Origin: Rhodococcus qingshengii JCM 15477
GTDB lineage: Bacteria; Actinomycetota; Actinomycetes; Mycobacteriales; Mycobacteriaceae
Reading direction: 5' to 3'
NCBI RefSeq assembly: GCF_023221595.1
Contig: NZ_CP096563.1
Coordinates: 1,098,501-1,162,500, forward strand
DNA length: 64,000 nucleotides
Shown here: positions 17,494-25,979 of the stretch, one piece after another
How the letters are laid out: each line of letters begins with the position of its first letter
Position numbering within the stretch: the first letter of the stretch is position 1
The notes under the pieces: model-generated
What the model saw: only the letters and a program-made list of their open reading frames with translations
What the model was told of the DNA's origin: nothing
Databases searched by the model: none
Translations under genes and position numbers: made by a program

Positions 17494-18167
17494 GCGCACG
17501 TATCGGAGTAATCACTTTCCCCGGCACGCTCGACGACATCGACGCGGCGCGGGCAGTGAACCTGGCCGGCGGTGAAGCTGTCGAACTCTGGCACGGCGAT
17601 GCAGACCTCAAGGGTGTCGACGCGGTCATCGTTCCCGGCGGATTCTCGTACGGCGATTACCTTCGTTGCGGCGCGATCGCACGTTTTGCTCCCGCGATGG
17701 GCAAGGTTGTGGAAGCAGCCAAGGGCGGCATGCCGGTCCTGGGCATCTGCAACGGTTTCCAGATCCTCTGCGAAGCAGGATTGCTGCCCGGTGCTCTGAC
17801 CCGTAACCAGGGTCTGCACTTCATCTGCCGCGACGAGTGGTTGACGGTCGAAGCCAACAACACGGCGTGGTCCTCGCGATACGAGGCCGGCGCGCAGATC
17901 CTCATCCCCCTCAAGTCGGGTGAAGGTCGCTTCCAGGCGTCCGAGAAGGTTCTCGACGAACTCGAGGGCGAAGGCCGCGTCGTCTTCCGTTACTCGGAGG
18001 AGAACCCCAACGGCTCGCAGCGTCGTATCGCCGGCATCTCCTCGGCCAACGGCCGGGTCGTCGGTTTGATGCCGCACCCCGAGCACGCCACCGAGGCTCT
18101 CACCGGTCCCAGTGACGACGGATTGGGCTTGTTCTACTCGGCCCTCGACGCGATCGTCACTGCCTGA
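17490..18167 (+). CDS. purQ: phosphoribosylformylglycinamidine synthase subunit PurQ (glutaminase)
   Basis: 225-aa class I glutamine amidotransferase subunit that releases ammonia for FGAM synthesis. [16 protein letters not shown] opens the protein, the nucleophile Cys is in [15 protein letters not shown], and the His/Glu dyad is in MPHPEHATE near the C-terminus. It is translationally coupled to purS by ATGA at 17490. A strong hairpin terminator follows at 18187-18222. Confidence 0.97.
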   Translation: MSARIGVITFPGTLDDIDAARAVNLAGGEAVELWHGDADLKGVDAVIVPGGFSYGDYLRCGAIARFAPAMGKVVEAAKGGMPVLGICNGFQILCEAGLLPGALTRNQGLHFICRDEWLTVEANNTAWSSRYEAGAQILIPLKSGEGRFQASEKVLDELEGEGRVVFRYSEENPNGSQRRIAGISSANGRVVGLMPHPEHATEALTGPSDDGLGLFYSALDAIVTA

Positions 18168-18186
18168 TCGCCTGCTGATTTTCACC

Positions 18187-18222
18187 ACTGAACGCCGACC
18201 GGAAATCCGGTCGGCGTTCAGT
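18187..18222. terminator. bidirectional hairpin terminator after purQ
   Basis: CTGAACGCCGACCGGA and TCCGGTCGGCGTTCAG pair perfectly over 16 bp around AA, extended by one A-T pair. It separates the convergent purQ and aminotransferase genes. Confidence 0.82.
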
Positions 18223-18246
18223 CGTATGTGGGCCCGGTACCCAGGG

Positions 18247-19467
18247 CTACTGGCTGTAGGAACTGAGGAAGTTGCCGAGTCGCTCGAGTGCCGTCGAGAG
18301 ATCGTCGGTGTTGGGGAGAGTCACCAACCGGAAGTGATCGGGTTCGATCCAATTGAACGCGCGACCGTGGCTGACAAGAATCTTCTCCGATTCCAGTAGA
18401 TCGAGAACGAACCTCTCGTCGTCGACGATGCCGAACTTGTCGACGTCGAGCTTGGGGAACAGGTACAGCGCCCCGTCGGCCTGTTGGCAACTGATCCCGT
18501 CGATGCTGTTGAGCGTGGTGTGTGCGAGATCGCGCTGGGCCGTCAGCCGACCTTGTGGAAGCAACAGGTCCTCGATGGACTGGCGTCCGCCGAGTGCAGT
18601 CTGGATAGCGTGCTGCGCCGGCACGTTGGCACACATTCGCATGTTGGCCAGCAATTTGATGCCTTCGATGAAGCTCGACGCCCGCTCGAGTGGTCCGGTG
18701 ATGGCCAGCCATCCGGCTCGGAATCCGCACACGCGGTAGGCCTTGGACAGTCCCGAATACGTCAGACACAGAACGTCTCGCCCGGTCATCGTCGCAAGGT
18801 TTGTCATGGATCGGCCGTCGTAGACGATCTTTTCGTAGATCTCGTCGGCGAAGAGCATCAGATCGTGTTTGCGCGCTAGATCCACGAAGCGTTGCAGCAC
18901 CTCCGTCGAGTAGACGGCGCCCGTCGGATTGTTGGGATTGATGACGACAATCCCTCGGGTGCGCGGCGTGATCCGAGCTTCCAGATCGTCGAAGTCCGGT
19001 GCCCAGCCTTGGCTTTCATCGGTGAGGTAGTGGACGGGCGTGCCGCCGGCAAGTGAAACCGAAGCCGTCCACAAGGGATAGTCGGGAGCGGGAATCAGGA
19101 TCTCGTCCTCTGGATTGCAGAGGGCCTGCATCGTCAGGGTGATCAGTTCGGACACACCGTTTCCGAGATAGATCTCGTCGACGGTGACGTCGGTGATACC
19201 CCGCGTCTGGTAGTACTGGACCACCGCAGTGCGCGCCGAATACAGTCCGCGAGAATCGCAATATCCCTGCGCGGTAGGGAGATTGCGGATCATGGCCATC
19301 ATGATTTCGTCCGGAGCTTCGAACCCGAAGGGGGCCGGATTGCCGACGTTGAGTCGCAGGATCGTGTGTCCCTGATCCTCGAGTTCTTCGGTCTTGTCGA
19401 GAATTCGCCCTCTGATGTCGTACCTGACATTCTCGAGCTTGCGGGCCTGATCGATGGGTGTGTTCAC
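18247..19467 (-). CDS. pyridoxal-phosphate aminotransferase (AlaA/AspC-like)
   Basis: 406-aa class I aminotransferase. It has LNVGNPAPFGFEAPDEI, VINPNNPTGAVYS, the FADEIYEKIVYDG Asp/Tyr motif and SGLSKAYRVCGFRAGW with the PLP-binding Lys. This sequence type matches glutamate-pyruvate transaminase AlaA and the mycobacterial enzyme annotated AspC, so alanine synthesis is the most likely role. The start is GTG 19467, with GGAGAGG about 11 nt upstream. It is divergent from a MocR-type regulator that may control it. Confidence 0.9.
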   Translation of the reverse strand: MNTPIDQARKLENVRYDIRGRILDKTEELEDQGHTILRLNVGNPAPFGFEAPDEIMMAMIRNLPTAQGYCDSRGLYSARTAVVQYYQTRGITDVTVDEIYLGNGVSELITLTMQALCNPEDEILIPAPDYPLWTASVSLAGGTPVHYLTDESQGWAPDFDDLEARITPRTRGIVVINPNNPTGAVYSTEVLQRFVDLARKHDLMLFADEIYEKIVYDGRSMTNLATMTGRDVLCLTYSGLSKAYRVCGFRAGWLAITGPLERASSFIEGIKLLANMRMCANVPAQHAIQTALGGRQSIEDLLLPQGRLTAQRDLAHTTLNSIDGISCQQADGALYLFPKLDVDKFGIVDDERFVLDLLESEKILVSHGRAFNWIEPDHFRLVTLPNTDDLSTALERLGNFLSSYSQ

Positions 19468-19562
19468 GCGGTTACGTACCTCTCCGGTTCGGGTGGGCGA
19501 GTTGTGTTTCAGATGAGAAGGGCGCCTCAGGGTTCGGTCTGGAAACGGACATTGATTCGCGA

Positions 19563-19593
19563 TAGCGCTAGCGGCGAAAGAGGAGTAGCGCTA
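19563..19593. promoter_or_regulatory. paired TAGCGCTA palindromes before the MocR gene
   Basis: TAGCGCTA occurs at 19563-19570 and again at 19586-19593, 23 bp apart. The second copy runs into TACTAT (19592-19597), a good -10 element lying 8 nt before the MocR ATG, so the transcript may be leaderless. Direct-repeat sites of this kind are typical of MocR autoregulators. Confidence 0.55.
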
Positions 19594-19605
19594 CTATGAT
19601 TCGAC

Positions 19606-21012
19606 ATGTCCAATGATAGCAGTTCGAGGATTGTCGCAGCCTTGCGTGAGTGGATCGCGACGGCTCCTCCAGGCGCGAAGCTTCCGTCCACTCGGTCGCT
19701 CGTCAGCCTGCACGGGGCGAGTCCGGTCACCGTGCAGAAGGCGCTGCGAACACTGGTATCTCAGGGGGTTGTGGAGGCTCGTCCCGGTGTGGGGACCTTC
19801 GTGCGCGCGGCGCGCGTCGTGCGACCCAACGACTACGGGTGGCAGACAGCGGCGCTCGGATCGCCGAACTATCGTCTGCAGTTGCCCATGGCGCTGCAGT
19901 CCACCTCCAACGACGTGATCGCGCTGCATTCCGGCTATCCGGCCCGAGAGCTGTTGCCGGAAGGTCTGGTTCGTGCAGCCTTCACCAGGGCGACGCGAAC
20001 CGACGCCGTGTTCAATCGGCCCCTCGCTGCCGGGCTTCCGGAACTGCAGTCCTGGTTTGCCTCCGAATTGGGTTCCGCCACTCCTGCCGGGATCACTCCG
20101 CCGGGGCCGAACGACGTGGTTGTACTTCCGGGCAGTCAGGGTGGGCTTGCGACGTCCTTTCGCGCGTTGGTGGGGGAGGGACGTCCGTTGCTCATGGAAT
20201 CGCCGACCTACTGGGGAGCGATCCTGGCCGCCGCGCAGGCTGGAGTCACGGTCATTCCGATTTCCAGCGGCGCCAACGGGCCTGATCCTGAAGAGCTTTC
20301 GCGTGCATTCGAACAGACCGGTGCCCGTGCGTTCTACGCACAACCGAGCTTCGCGAGTCCGACGGGAGCGCTGTGGTCGCCGTCGTTGGCTGACAAGGTT
20401 CTCGACACCGTCCGTCGGCACGGCGCATTCCTCATCGAGGACAGTTCGGCGCTCGACTTCGGAATCACCGCAGATCCCAGCCCCATCGCTGCACGAGACG
20501 ACAGCGGTCACGTCGTCTACCTTCGTGCGCTGACCAAGAGCGTGTCCCCGTCGGTGCGAGTTGCCGGATTGATCGCTCGGGGGCCGGCGTACGAGCGGAT
20601 TCTGGCTGATACACAGGCAGATTCGATGTATGTCAGCGGGATGCTGCAAGCGGTAGCGCTCGACGTCGTGACCCAACCGGCCTGGCGAACGCACTTGCGC
20701 AGGCTTCGTCACCAACTGGAGGCCAGACGCGACCTCCTCGTGTCGAGTCTGCGCGAGCACGCGCCGGACGCTCACCTCGACGCCGTACCGAAAGGCGGAC
20801 TCAACCTCTGGCTTCGGCTCCCGGACACCACGAACGTCGAACGCGTGGTGCAGGACTGCCGGTCGGCCGGCGTCATCGTCGGGGCCGGTGACGATTGGTT
20901 CCCGGCAGAACCGACTGGAAAGTTCTTGCGGCTCAACTACGCCGGACCGAACCCGGGTGAGTTCCCCGACGCCGCCCGCATTATCGGCCGAGCAATCACG
21001 CAACATATGTAG
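19606..21012 (+). CDS. MocR/PdxR-family transcriptional regulator
   Basis: 468-aa fusion of an N-terminal GntR-type winged helix (PSTRSLVSLHGASPVTVQKALRTL, residues about 25-70) to a fold-type I aminotransferase domain. ALTKSVSPSVRVAGL carries the predicted PLP-binding Lys. MocR proteins bind DNA and sense PLP or an amino-compound. The sequence EDSSALDFGI and the FRALVGEGRPLLMESPTYWG segment fit the family. It is divergent from the AlaA/AspC-like gene, with twin palindromes between them. Confidence 0.88.
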   Translation: MSNDSSSRIVAALREWIATAPPGAKLPSTRSLVSLHGASPVTVQKALRTLVSQGVVEARPGVGTFVRAARVVRPNDYGWQTAALGSPNYRLQLPMALQSTSNDVIALHSGYPARELLPEGLVRAAFTRATRTDAVFNRPLAAGLPELQSWFASELGSATPAGITPPGPNDVVVLPGSQGGLATSFRALVGEGRPLLMESPTYWGAILAAAQAGVTVIPISSGANGPDPEELSRAFEQTGARAFYAQPSFASPTGALWSPSLADKVLDTVRRHGAFLIEDSSALDFGITADPSPIAARDDSGHVVYLRALTKSVSPSVRVAGLIARGPAYERILADTQADSMYVSGMLQAVALDVVTQPAWRTHLRRLRHQLEARRDLLVSSLREHAPDAHLDAVPKGGLNLWLRLPDTTNVERVVQDCRSAGVIVGAGDDWFPAEPTGKFLRLNYAGPNPGEFPDAARIIGRAITQHM

Positions 21013-21063
21013 AACTTCACCTCGCTGGTGGTTGACCTGAACTTCCGTTGAGGTTTTATCGTC

Positions 21064-21516
21064 GTGTGCATGAACAAACAAGCGATGCAGCCACCGGCCA
21101 ACCAGCCGATCGGATTCTGGACCGCGCGAGCCGGTGAAGCGATTCGCACGCGCACGCGCGGAGCACTCGAAGCGATCGGCGTCACCCAGCCGGGGTGGTG
21201 GGTCCTGCACCAACTTTCGCTGCACCCTGAAGGGGTGGAGCGCGCTGTCCTCTTGCGGACGATCGGTCCGAACGAATCCACCGACGTGATCGATGACGCC
21301 GTCGACTCTGCCCTCGAACTGGGGTGGGCGCGCGAAGACGGGTCTGTCCTTCGCCCGACTGATGCGGGCTCCGAGCAGTTCGATCGCGCCGCGCGGGTAC
21401 AGCAGATGCTGCAGGAAGAGCGGATGCAGGGAATCACCGAAGAGGAGTTTGTCACCACCATCACTGTGCTGCAGCGAACCATCAAGAACGTGGGCGGCGA
21501 CGCCTGGCACTGGTAG
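21064..21516 (+). CDS. MarR-like winged-helix regulator
   Basis: 150-aa protein with the MarR layout: an N-terminal helix (PIGFWTARAGEAIRTRTRGAL), GVTQPGWWVLHQLSLHPEGVER, a winged-helix segment with LGWAREDGSVLRPTDAGSE as the wing, and a C-terminal dimer helix. No ligand can be named. GTG 21064 is 10 nt after GAGG; ATG 21070 in the same frame is also possible. It is convergent with the glycosyltransferase gene (6 bp apart). Confidence 0.72.
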   Translation: MCMNKQAMQPPANQPIGFWTARAGEAIRTRTRGALEAIGVTQPGWWVLHQLSLHPEGVERAVLLRTIGPNESTDVIDDAVDSALELGWAREDGSVLRPTDAGSEQFDRAARVQQMLQEERMQGITEEEFVTTITVLQRTIKNVGGDAWHW

Positions 21517-21522
21517 CAGACA

Positions 21523-22731
21523 TTATCCGGGCCCGCTGCCGGGTAGAGCGGCTTCGATCAATTCGACGGCACGGGACACACCGCCCGCCGCTGCGAGTTC
21601 TTCTGCCAACTCCGCGCTGCGTCGGCGGAACTCGTCGGCGCTCACCAGAGTCAGCGCCTCACGAAGCTCTACTGCCGTGACGGTAGCGCTGTCGACGCGT
21701 ACTGCGACACCGGCGTCGACGAGCGAGTCGGCGTTGCCGAACTGATCGACGGCTTGCGGCACTGCGATCATGGGTGTCCCGGTCACCAGTCCCTCGCTGG
21801 ATCCGCCCATACCCGCGTGGGTCACGAACGCGTCGGCCTGCTGCAGAATCGCGAACTGCGGTACCCAACGGTGTATTTCGACGTTGTCGGGCAATGGTCC
21901 GAGATCTGAGATCTGCACCTGCTTTCCGATCTGGAGGACGACGTGCCAGCCGTCCATCTGGCCGAAAGCCTCGACGCAGGTGCGGTAGAAATCCGGATGA
22001 TCGGTGAATGCTGAACCCAGCGAGATCAACATGAGCTTGCGTTCGGGATCCGGGTTCACCCAAGGTTGACTGCTCGGTTCGAGTGCGGGGCCGACGAACG
22101 TGTAGACGTCGCGGTTCACGCGATCGGCGTTGGGCTGCATCGATTCTGCGATCAGCACGATTGCACGGGGTGGGCGTCCGGTGAACTCACGTGGATCGAC
22201 CTCGACGCCTTCGGCGCGGAAGAACCGGGTCTCCCGATCGAGCAGGTCGACGCCTCTCGGATCGGAACGAATTTCGTCGTACATCGGTGCGGCGTCGGCT
22301 TCGTAACCGTCCCAGGCAACGTACGTCGGCGACAACTGGATGATGGGAACGCCCCACTGCTGAGCCAGTATTCGTGCCGGAATGCCGGCGATGTCGTAGA
22401 GAAAGAGGTCAGGGCGATCGTCTTCGTAGATTCGGCGTAGCTGCGGCAGCATCGACTCGTAATCGTCCTGGAAAATCGTCAACTGATCGATCAGATCCCC
22501 GTCCCAACTCTTCTCCGGTTCGGCGCCGTCGGGAGAAGGGACGAGGCTGGGCAGCGTGGAGACGTACGGTGCGAATTCGGCCCCGGTCGCCTCGATGATC
22601 TCACGCATCGACTCGTCGTTGGCATAGGTGACGCGGTGACCGGCGGCGACGAGACGCGCGATGATCGCCAGGCTCGGATTGACGTGGCCCGGTGCCGGAA
22701 TGCTCACCATGGCGATATGTCTGCGGGTCAT
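21523..22731 (-). CDS. MGT-family UDP-glycosyltransferase
   Basis: 402-aa GT1 enzyme of the macrolide-glycosyltransferase group. The acceptor domain begins HIAMVSIPAPGHVNPSLAI. The donor domain holds LMLISLGSAFTDHPDFYRTC, HRWVPQFAILQQADAFVTHAGMGG and GTPMIAVPQAVDQFGNADS, the His/Glu-Gln sugar-nucleotide signature. Such enzymes glucosylate macrolides, rifamycins or other hydrophobic acceptors in the cytoplasm. AGGAG lies 6 nt before ATG 22731. A drug-inactivation role is possible but not shown. Confidence 0.86.
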   Translation of the reverse strand: MTRRHIAMVSIPAPGHVNPSLAIIARLVAAGHRVTYANDESMREIIEATGAEFAPYVSTLPSLVPSPDGAEPEKSWDGDLIDQLTIFQDDYESMLPQLRRIYEDDRPDLFLYDIAGIPARILAQQWGVPIIQLSPTYVAWDGYEADAAPMYDEIRSDPRGVDLLDRETRFFRAEGVEVDPREFTGRPPRAIVLIAESMQPNADRVNRDVYTFVGPALEPSSQPWVNPDPERKLMLISLGSAFTDHPDFYRTCVEAFGQMDGWHVVLQIGKQVQISDLGPLPDNVEIHRWVPQFAILQQADAFVTHAGMGGSSEGLVTGTPMIAVPQAVDQFGNADSLVDAGVAVRVDSATVTAVELREALTLVSADEFRRRSAELAEELAAAGGVSRAVELIEAALPGSGPG

Positions 22732-22894
22732 CGATCACTCCTGCCGTCTGACTGTTCTGGAACAACTCCGGATACCGGACCGAGACTATCCACCAGGATG
22801 GGTGACGGCATCTGATTTTTGCCGGGGAAGTACCGTGCGCACTCGAGTAGGACTACGCATCCGAGTGCCGGGATGGGCGAGCAGACTTCGAAGC

Positions 22895-23185
22895 ATGAGC
22901 GCACCGACAACACCCTCGAAGACCACTGCAGCCTTCTATCTTCAGGCCGGAATAGCCTTTGCCGTCAGTTTTGTCGGCACCCTCCTCGGAATTGCGTATC
23001 TTCCGATCGATGCGTGGCAACGCGGATTTCTCGGAATGTCCTTGCTGTTCTTGGTCACCAGTACGTTCACGTTGGCCAAGGTGATTCGTGATCAGCAGGA
23101 GGCATCCACAGTCAGGGTTCGAGTGGACGAGGCTCGACTCGAGAAGCTGATCGCCGAGCACGATCCGTTCAAAGCGGCAGCCTGA
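22895..23185 (+). CDS. YiaA/YiaB-type two-helix membrane protein
   Basis: 96-aa protein with two membrane helices: AAFYLQAGIAFAVSFVGTLLGIAYL (about 12-36) and GFLGMSLLFLVTSTFTLAKVI (about 43-63). The segment AFYLQAGIAF and the motif DAWQRGFLGMSLLFLVTS match the YiaAB domain. The soluble tail is charged. Function is unknown. It ends 17 bp inside the 3' end of the convergent kinase gene. Confidence 0.75.
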   Translation: MSAPTTPSKTTAAFYLQAGIAFAVSFVGTLLGIAYLPIDAWQRGFLGMSLLFLVTSTFTLAKVIRDQQEASTVRVRVDEARLEKLIAEHDPFKAAA

Positions 23186-24290
23186 AACCTGTCGGCAAGG
23201 TGAGGATCAGCGTGCTGCCGAGAGGTTGCTCGTTTCGGAGCGCCGACAGATCGCCGCCGTGTGCGAGCGCGAGGCTGCGCGCAATCGTGAGCCCCAAACC
23301 GGAACCGTCGGATCGATCACCGCGATGGAAACGGTCGAAGACTGATTCGAGTTGGTCTGCGGGAATTCCGTCACCGGTGTCGGTGACGGACACCGAGAGG
23401 TGGTCACCTTCCCGTGCGAGTGTCACCGTCACCGAACCTCCGCTCGGAGTGTGCCGCAACGCGTTTTCGAGCAGATTGGCGAGGATCTGTTCGATTCGTT
23501 GGCGATCGACCTCGGCCGTGATCGGTTGCGGAGGTAGCGCGGTCGTCAATTCGACTCCACGATCGGCGAAACGTGGCGCCGCTGCTGCCGTTGCGCTGCA
23601 AACGATGTCGTCGATCTTCTCGTCTCGGCGATCGAGTTCGAGAGCGTGTTCGTCGGCCGCGGAGACGTCCGCCAGATCGCAAGAGAGCCGACGCAGTCTT
23701 TCGAGTTGATCGCGCATGACCGACCATGAAGAGTTGTCCGTGGGGAGGACGCCATCCTCGATGCCGTCCACGTACGCAGCCAAAGTCGATACCGGAGTGC
23801 GTAATTCGTGGGCAAGATCGGCAAGCAGGCGTTTGCGGACCCGATCCGAATGATCAAGGCGTGCCGCCATGTCGGCAAAGGCAGTTTCGAGACGCGTGAA
23901 ATCGGCATCTACGTCGGACCTGCCGATAGTCACGTCGAAGTTCCCGTCTGCGACGCTTTGCGCCGCCTCCGCCAGCGTTGAGATCGGGGCCGTGATGCGT
24001 CGGACGATGTAGACCGCGGCGATGCCTGCGCCTACCAGTGCGACCGCGATCCCGCACAACAGTGCAATGGTCATGGTCTGAGCGAATGCCTCTTCGGTGT
24101 GGGTACGGACATTCGAGTCTTCGATGCCGGCCATCATGAGGTGGTTGTGAAAGAGCGGGGCAGCGACGGCAATGGCGACTGCGGCGATGGCGAGGCAGGA
24201 GACGAACAGGACGACAAGCTGCGCCAGCAGCAGTTTTCCGCGTAGCCCGAGTTTCTTCATGACGACCCCGTTCATGACGACCGCGTTCAT
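23169..24290 (-). CDS. HAMP-containing sensor histidine kinase
   Basis: 373-aa membrane kinase. Helices at about residues 18-40 and 80-104 frame a short extracytoplasmic sensor loop with LFHNHLMMAG, rich in His and Met, which suits a metal sensor. A HAMP domain (VRRITAPISTLAEAAQSVADG) is followed by the H-box LLADLAHELRTPVSTL and an HATPase domain (NLLENALRHTP, DTGDGIPADQ, GSGLGLTIARSLA). Three in-frame ATGs (24290, 24275, 24260) are set in a 15-bp tandem repeat; the first overlaps the response regulator stop as ATGA and has GAGG at 5 nt. Neighbours suggest copper sensing. Confidence 0.87.
   Translation of the reverse strand: MNAVVMNGVVMKKLGLRGKLLLAQLVVLFVSCLAIAAVAIAVAAPLFHNHLMMAGIEDSNVRTHTEEAFAQTMTIALLCGIAVALVGAGIAAVYIVRRITAPISTLAEAAQSVADGNFDVTIGRSDVDADFTRLETAFADMAARLDHSDRVRKRLLADLAHELRTPVSTLAAYVDGIEDGVLPTDNSSWSVMRDQLERLRRLSCDLADVSAADEHALELDRRDEKIDDIVCSATAAAAPRFADRGVELTTALPPQPITAEVDRQRIEQILANLLENALRHTPSGGSVTVTLAREGDHLSVSVTDTGDGIPADQLESVFDRFHRGDRSDGSGLGLTIARSLALAHGGDLSALRNEQPLGSTLILTLPTGFRLPL
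24261..24290 (-). repeat. 15-bp tandem repeat carrying alternative start codons
   Basis: On the minus strand ATGAACGCGGTCGTC (24290-24276) is followed by ATGAACGGGGTCGTC (24275-24261) and then by ATG at 24260. One base differs between the units. Each unit adds MNxVV in frame and supplies another possible start for the kinase. Confidence 0.8.
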
Positions 24291-25000
24291 GACGACCTCA
24301 GGGAGTATCCGACGCCCCTGACGGTTCTGATGAACCGAGGATCGGTCGCGTCGTCGCCGAGTTTGCGGCGTAATGCACGCACATGGACGTCGACGATGTG
24401 CTGGTCCCCGAACCAGGACGAGCCCCACACCGAGGCGATGATCTCGGCCCGACTCCAGGCAGCGTCGGGTCGGGATGCAAGCGCGGAGAGCAACGCGAAC
24501 TCGGTGGGAGTGAGATCGACAGGGTGGTTGTCGACATGCACGGTGCGGGCGAGGACGTCGATGTCGAGACCGGGAGGCGTCGGCAGCACTTTTGGCAGCA
24601 AACTCGACGCGCGTGGCCGTCTGAGCAGTGCTTTCACTCGCGCAACCAGTTCGCGGGGGCCGAAGGGTTTGACCACGTAGTCGTCTGCGCCGGCCGCCAG
24701 ACCCGTCACCTTGTCCGACTCTTCACCGCGGGCGGACAGCATCAGGATGTACGCATCGGAGAAGGTACGGATTCGTCGGCAGACTTCCATGCCGTCGAAG
24801 CCCGGGAGCATTAGATCGAGCACTATCAGCGCGGGCTCGAATTCGCGCACCGAACGTACTGCGCTCGGCCCGTCGTGGGCGAGGCGCACGGTGAATCCTT
24901 CGCGTGTCAGATAGTTGGCGACAACCTTGGCGAGGGCAGTCTCGTCGTCGACGACAAGAACGCGCCCCGGTTCCTCGCCAGGTCGTAGTTCGGCGCTCAT
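24287..25000 (-). CDS. OmpR-family response regulator
   Basis: 237-aa regulator with a receiver domain (VLVVDDETALAKVV, phospho-Asp in LIVLDLMLPGFDGMEV, Lys in VVKPFGPRELVARV) and an OmpR/PhoB winged helix (PTEFALLSALASRPDAAWSR, HIVDVHVRALRRKLGD, RTVRGVGY). It is coupled to the downstream kinase by a 4-bp overlap. The divergent DUF305 lipoprotein and copper-type ATPase are its probable targets, with 216 bp of spacer for binding; I could not settle on a clear operator there. Confidence 0.9.
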   Translation of the reverse strand: MSAELRPGEEPGRVLVVDDETALAKVVANYLTREGFTVRLAHDGPSAVRSVREFEPALIVLDLMLPGFDGMEVCRRIRTFSDAYILMLSARGEESDKVTGLAAGADDYVVKPFGPRELVARVKALLRRPRASSLLPKVLPTPPGLDIDVLARTVHVDNHPVDLTPTEFALLSALASRPDAAWSRAEIIASVWGSSWFGDQHIVDVHVRALRRKLGDDATDPRFIRTVRGVGYSLRSS

Positions 25001-25216
25001 CAGACCGAGGTTAGTCGACTGCGTGTCTGCATTGCTGGCGCGTGGTGGTTTCCACTCGACTGTGAAGATTCGATGAAGGAAGCCTGTTCGAGCCGGTTAT
25101 CGGGCTTCGCGGTGGATTTTCGCCGGTAACGTGGCAACTGTGCATGCGCAGCACTCTTGTCAAATCAATTGTGGTGCAGTGCATATCGAACAGAATCAAT
25201 TCTCGGGAGTGAAAAC

Positions 25217-25867
25217 ATGTCTTTGACGGTCAGGAAGAGCGCCGCGCGGTTCGTTCCGGTTGTGGCAGCGGCAGCACTGTTGATTGCCGGATGCTCGGAC
25301 AACTCCGGGGAGAGCATCAACCATTCTTCCGAAACAACCAGTGTTGCAGCACAGTCGGAGATTCCTGCGGGTGTCAATGCCGCCGACATCGAGTTTCTCG
25401 AAGGGATGTACCCGCATCACGCGCAGGCATTGGACATGGCCAGGATGGTCGACGGTCGAACCGACAATGCCGAACTTCTCTCTCTTGCAGCGCAGATAGA
25501 GGCAGCGCAAGGCCCGGAGATGGCTCAGATGACCGAATTGTTGACGGAGTGGGGACGCCCCGAGCCTTCGTCGAGTTCGATGGAGGGCATGGATGAGTCG
25601 GCGCACGCGGGACACGGCGTCGGGATGGCCGAGATGCCGGGAATGATGTCGGCCGACGACATGACCGCCCTCACCGATGCCAGTGGCGCGGAGTTCGACA
25701 AGTTGTGGCTGACGATGATGATCGAGCACCACAAGGGTGCCATCACCATGTCCCAGACCGAACTCGACAACGGGCTCGACCCGTCGGCGGAGAAGATGGC
25801 AGAAGCGATCATTGCCGGTCAGCAGGCGGAAATCACTCAGATGGAAGCGATGTTGAAGGGGAGTTGA
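25217..25867 (+). CDS. DUF305 domain lipoprotein, probable copper-binding
   Basis: 216-aa lipoprotein with lipobox IAGC and a DUF305 fold. It carries GMYPHHAQALDMARMVDG, a Met/His-rich middle (SMEGMDESAHAGHGVGMAEM), and MMIEHHKGAITMSQTEL, the two paired His motifs that define the family. DUF305 proteins are often found with copper resistance genes, and the HH/Met residues look like Cu ligands. GGGAG at 7 nt supports ATG 25217. It precedes the P1B ATPase by 112 bp and is divergent from the two-component genes. Confidence 0.85.
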   Translation: MSLTVRKSAARFVPVVAAAALLIAGCSDNSGESINHSSETTSVAAQSEIPAGVNAADIEFLEGMYPHHAQALDMARMVDGRTDNAELLSLAAQIEAAQGPEMAQMTELLTEWGRPEPSSSSMEGMDESAHAGHGVGMAEMPGMMSADDMTALTDASGAEFDKLWLTMMIEHHKGAITMSQTELDNGLDPSAEKMAEAIIAGQQAEITQMEAMLKGS

Positions 25868-25979
25868 ACAGGAGGCCTTGGCCGCGTGACCTTGCTCGGG
25901 TGGCTACCTGGGCATACGTTCGAGGCTGATGGCTTGACCGGTGCTGTGCTGCAATCACACGCGAGGGGATGACCGCCAC

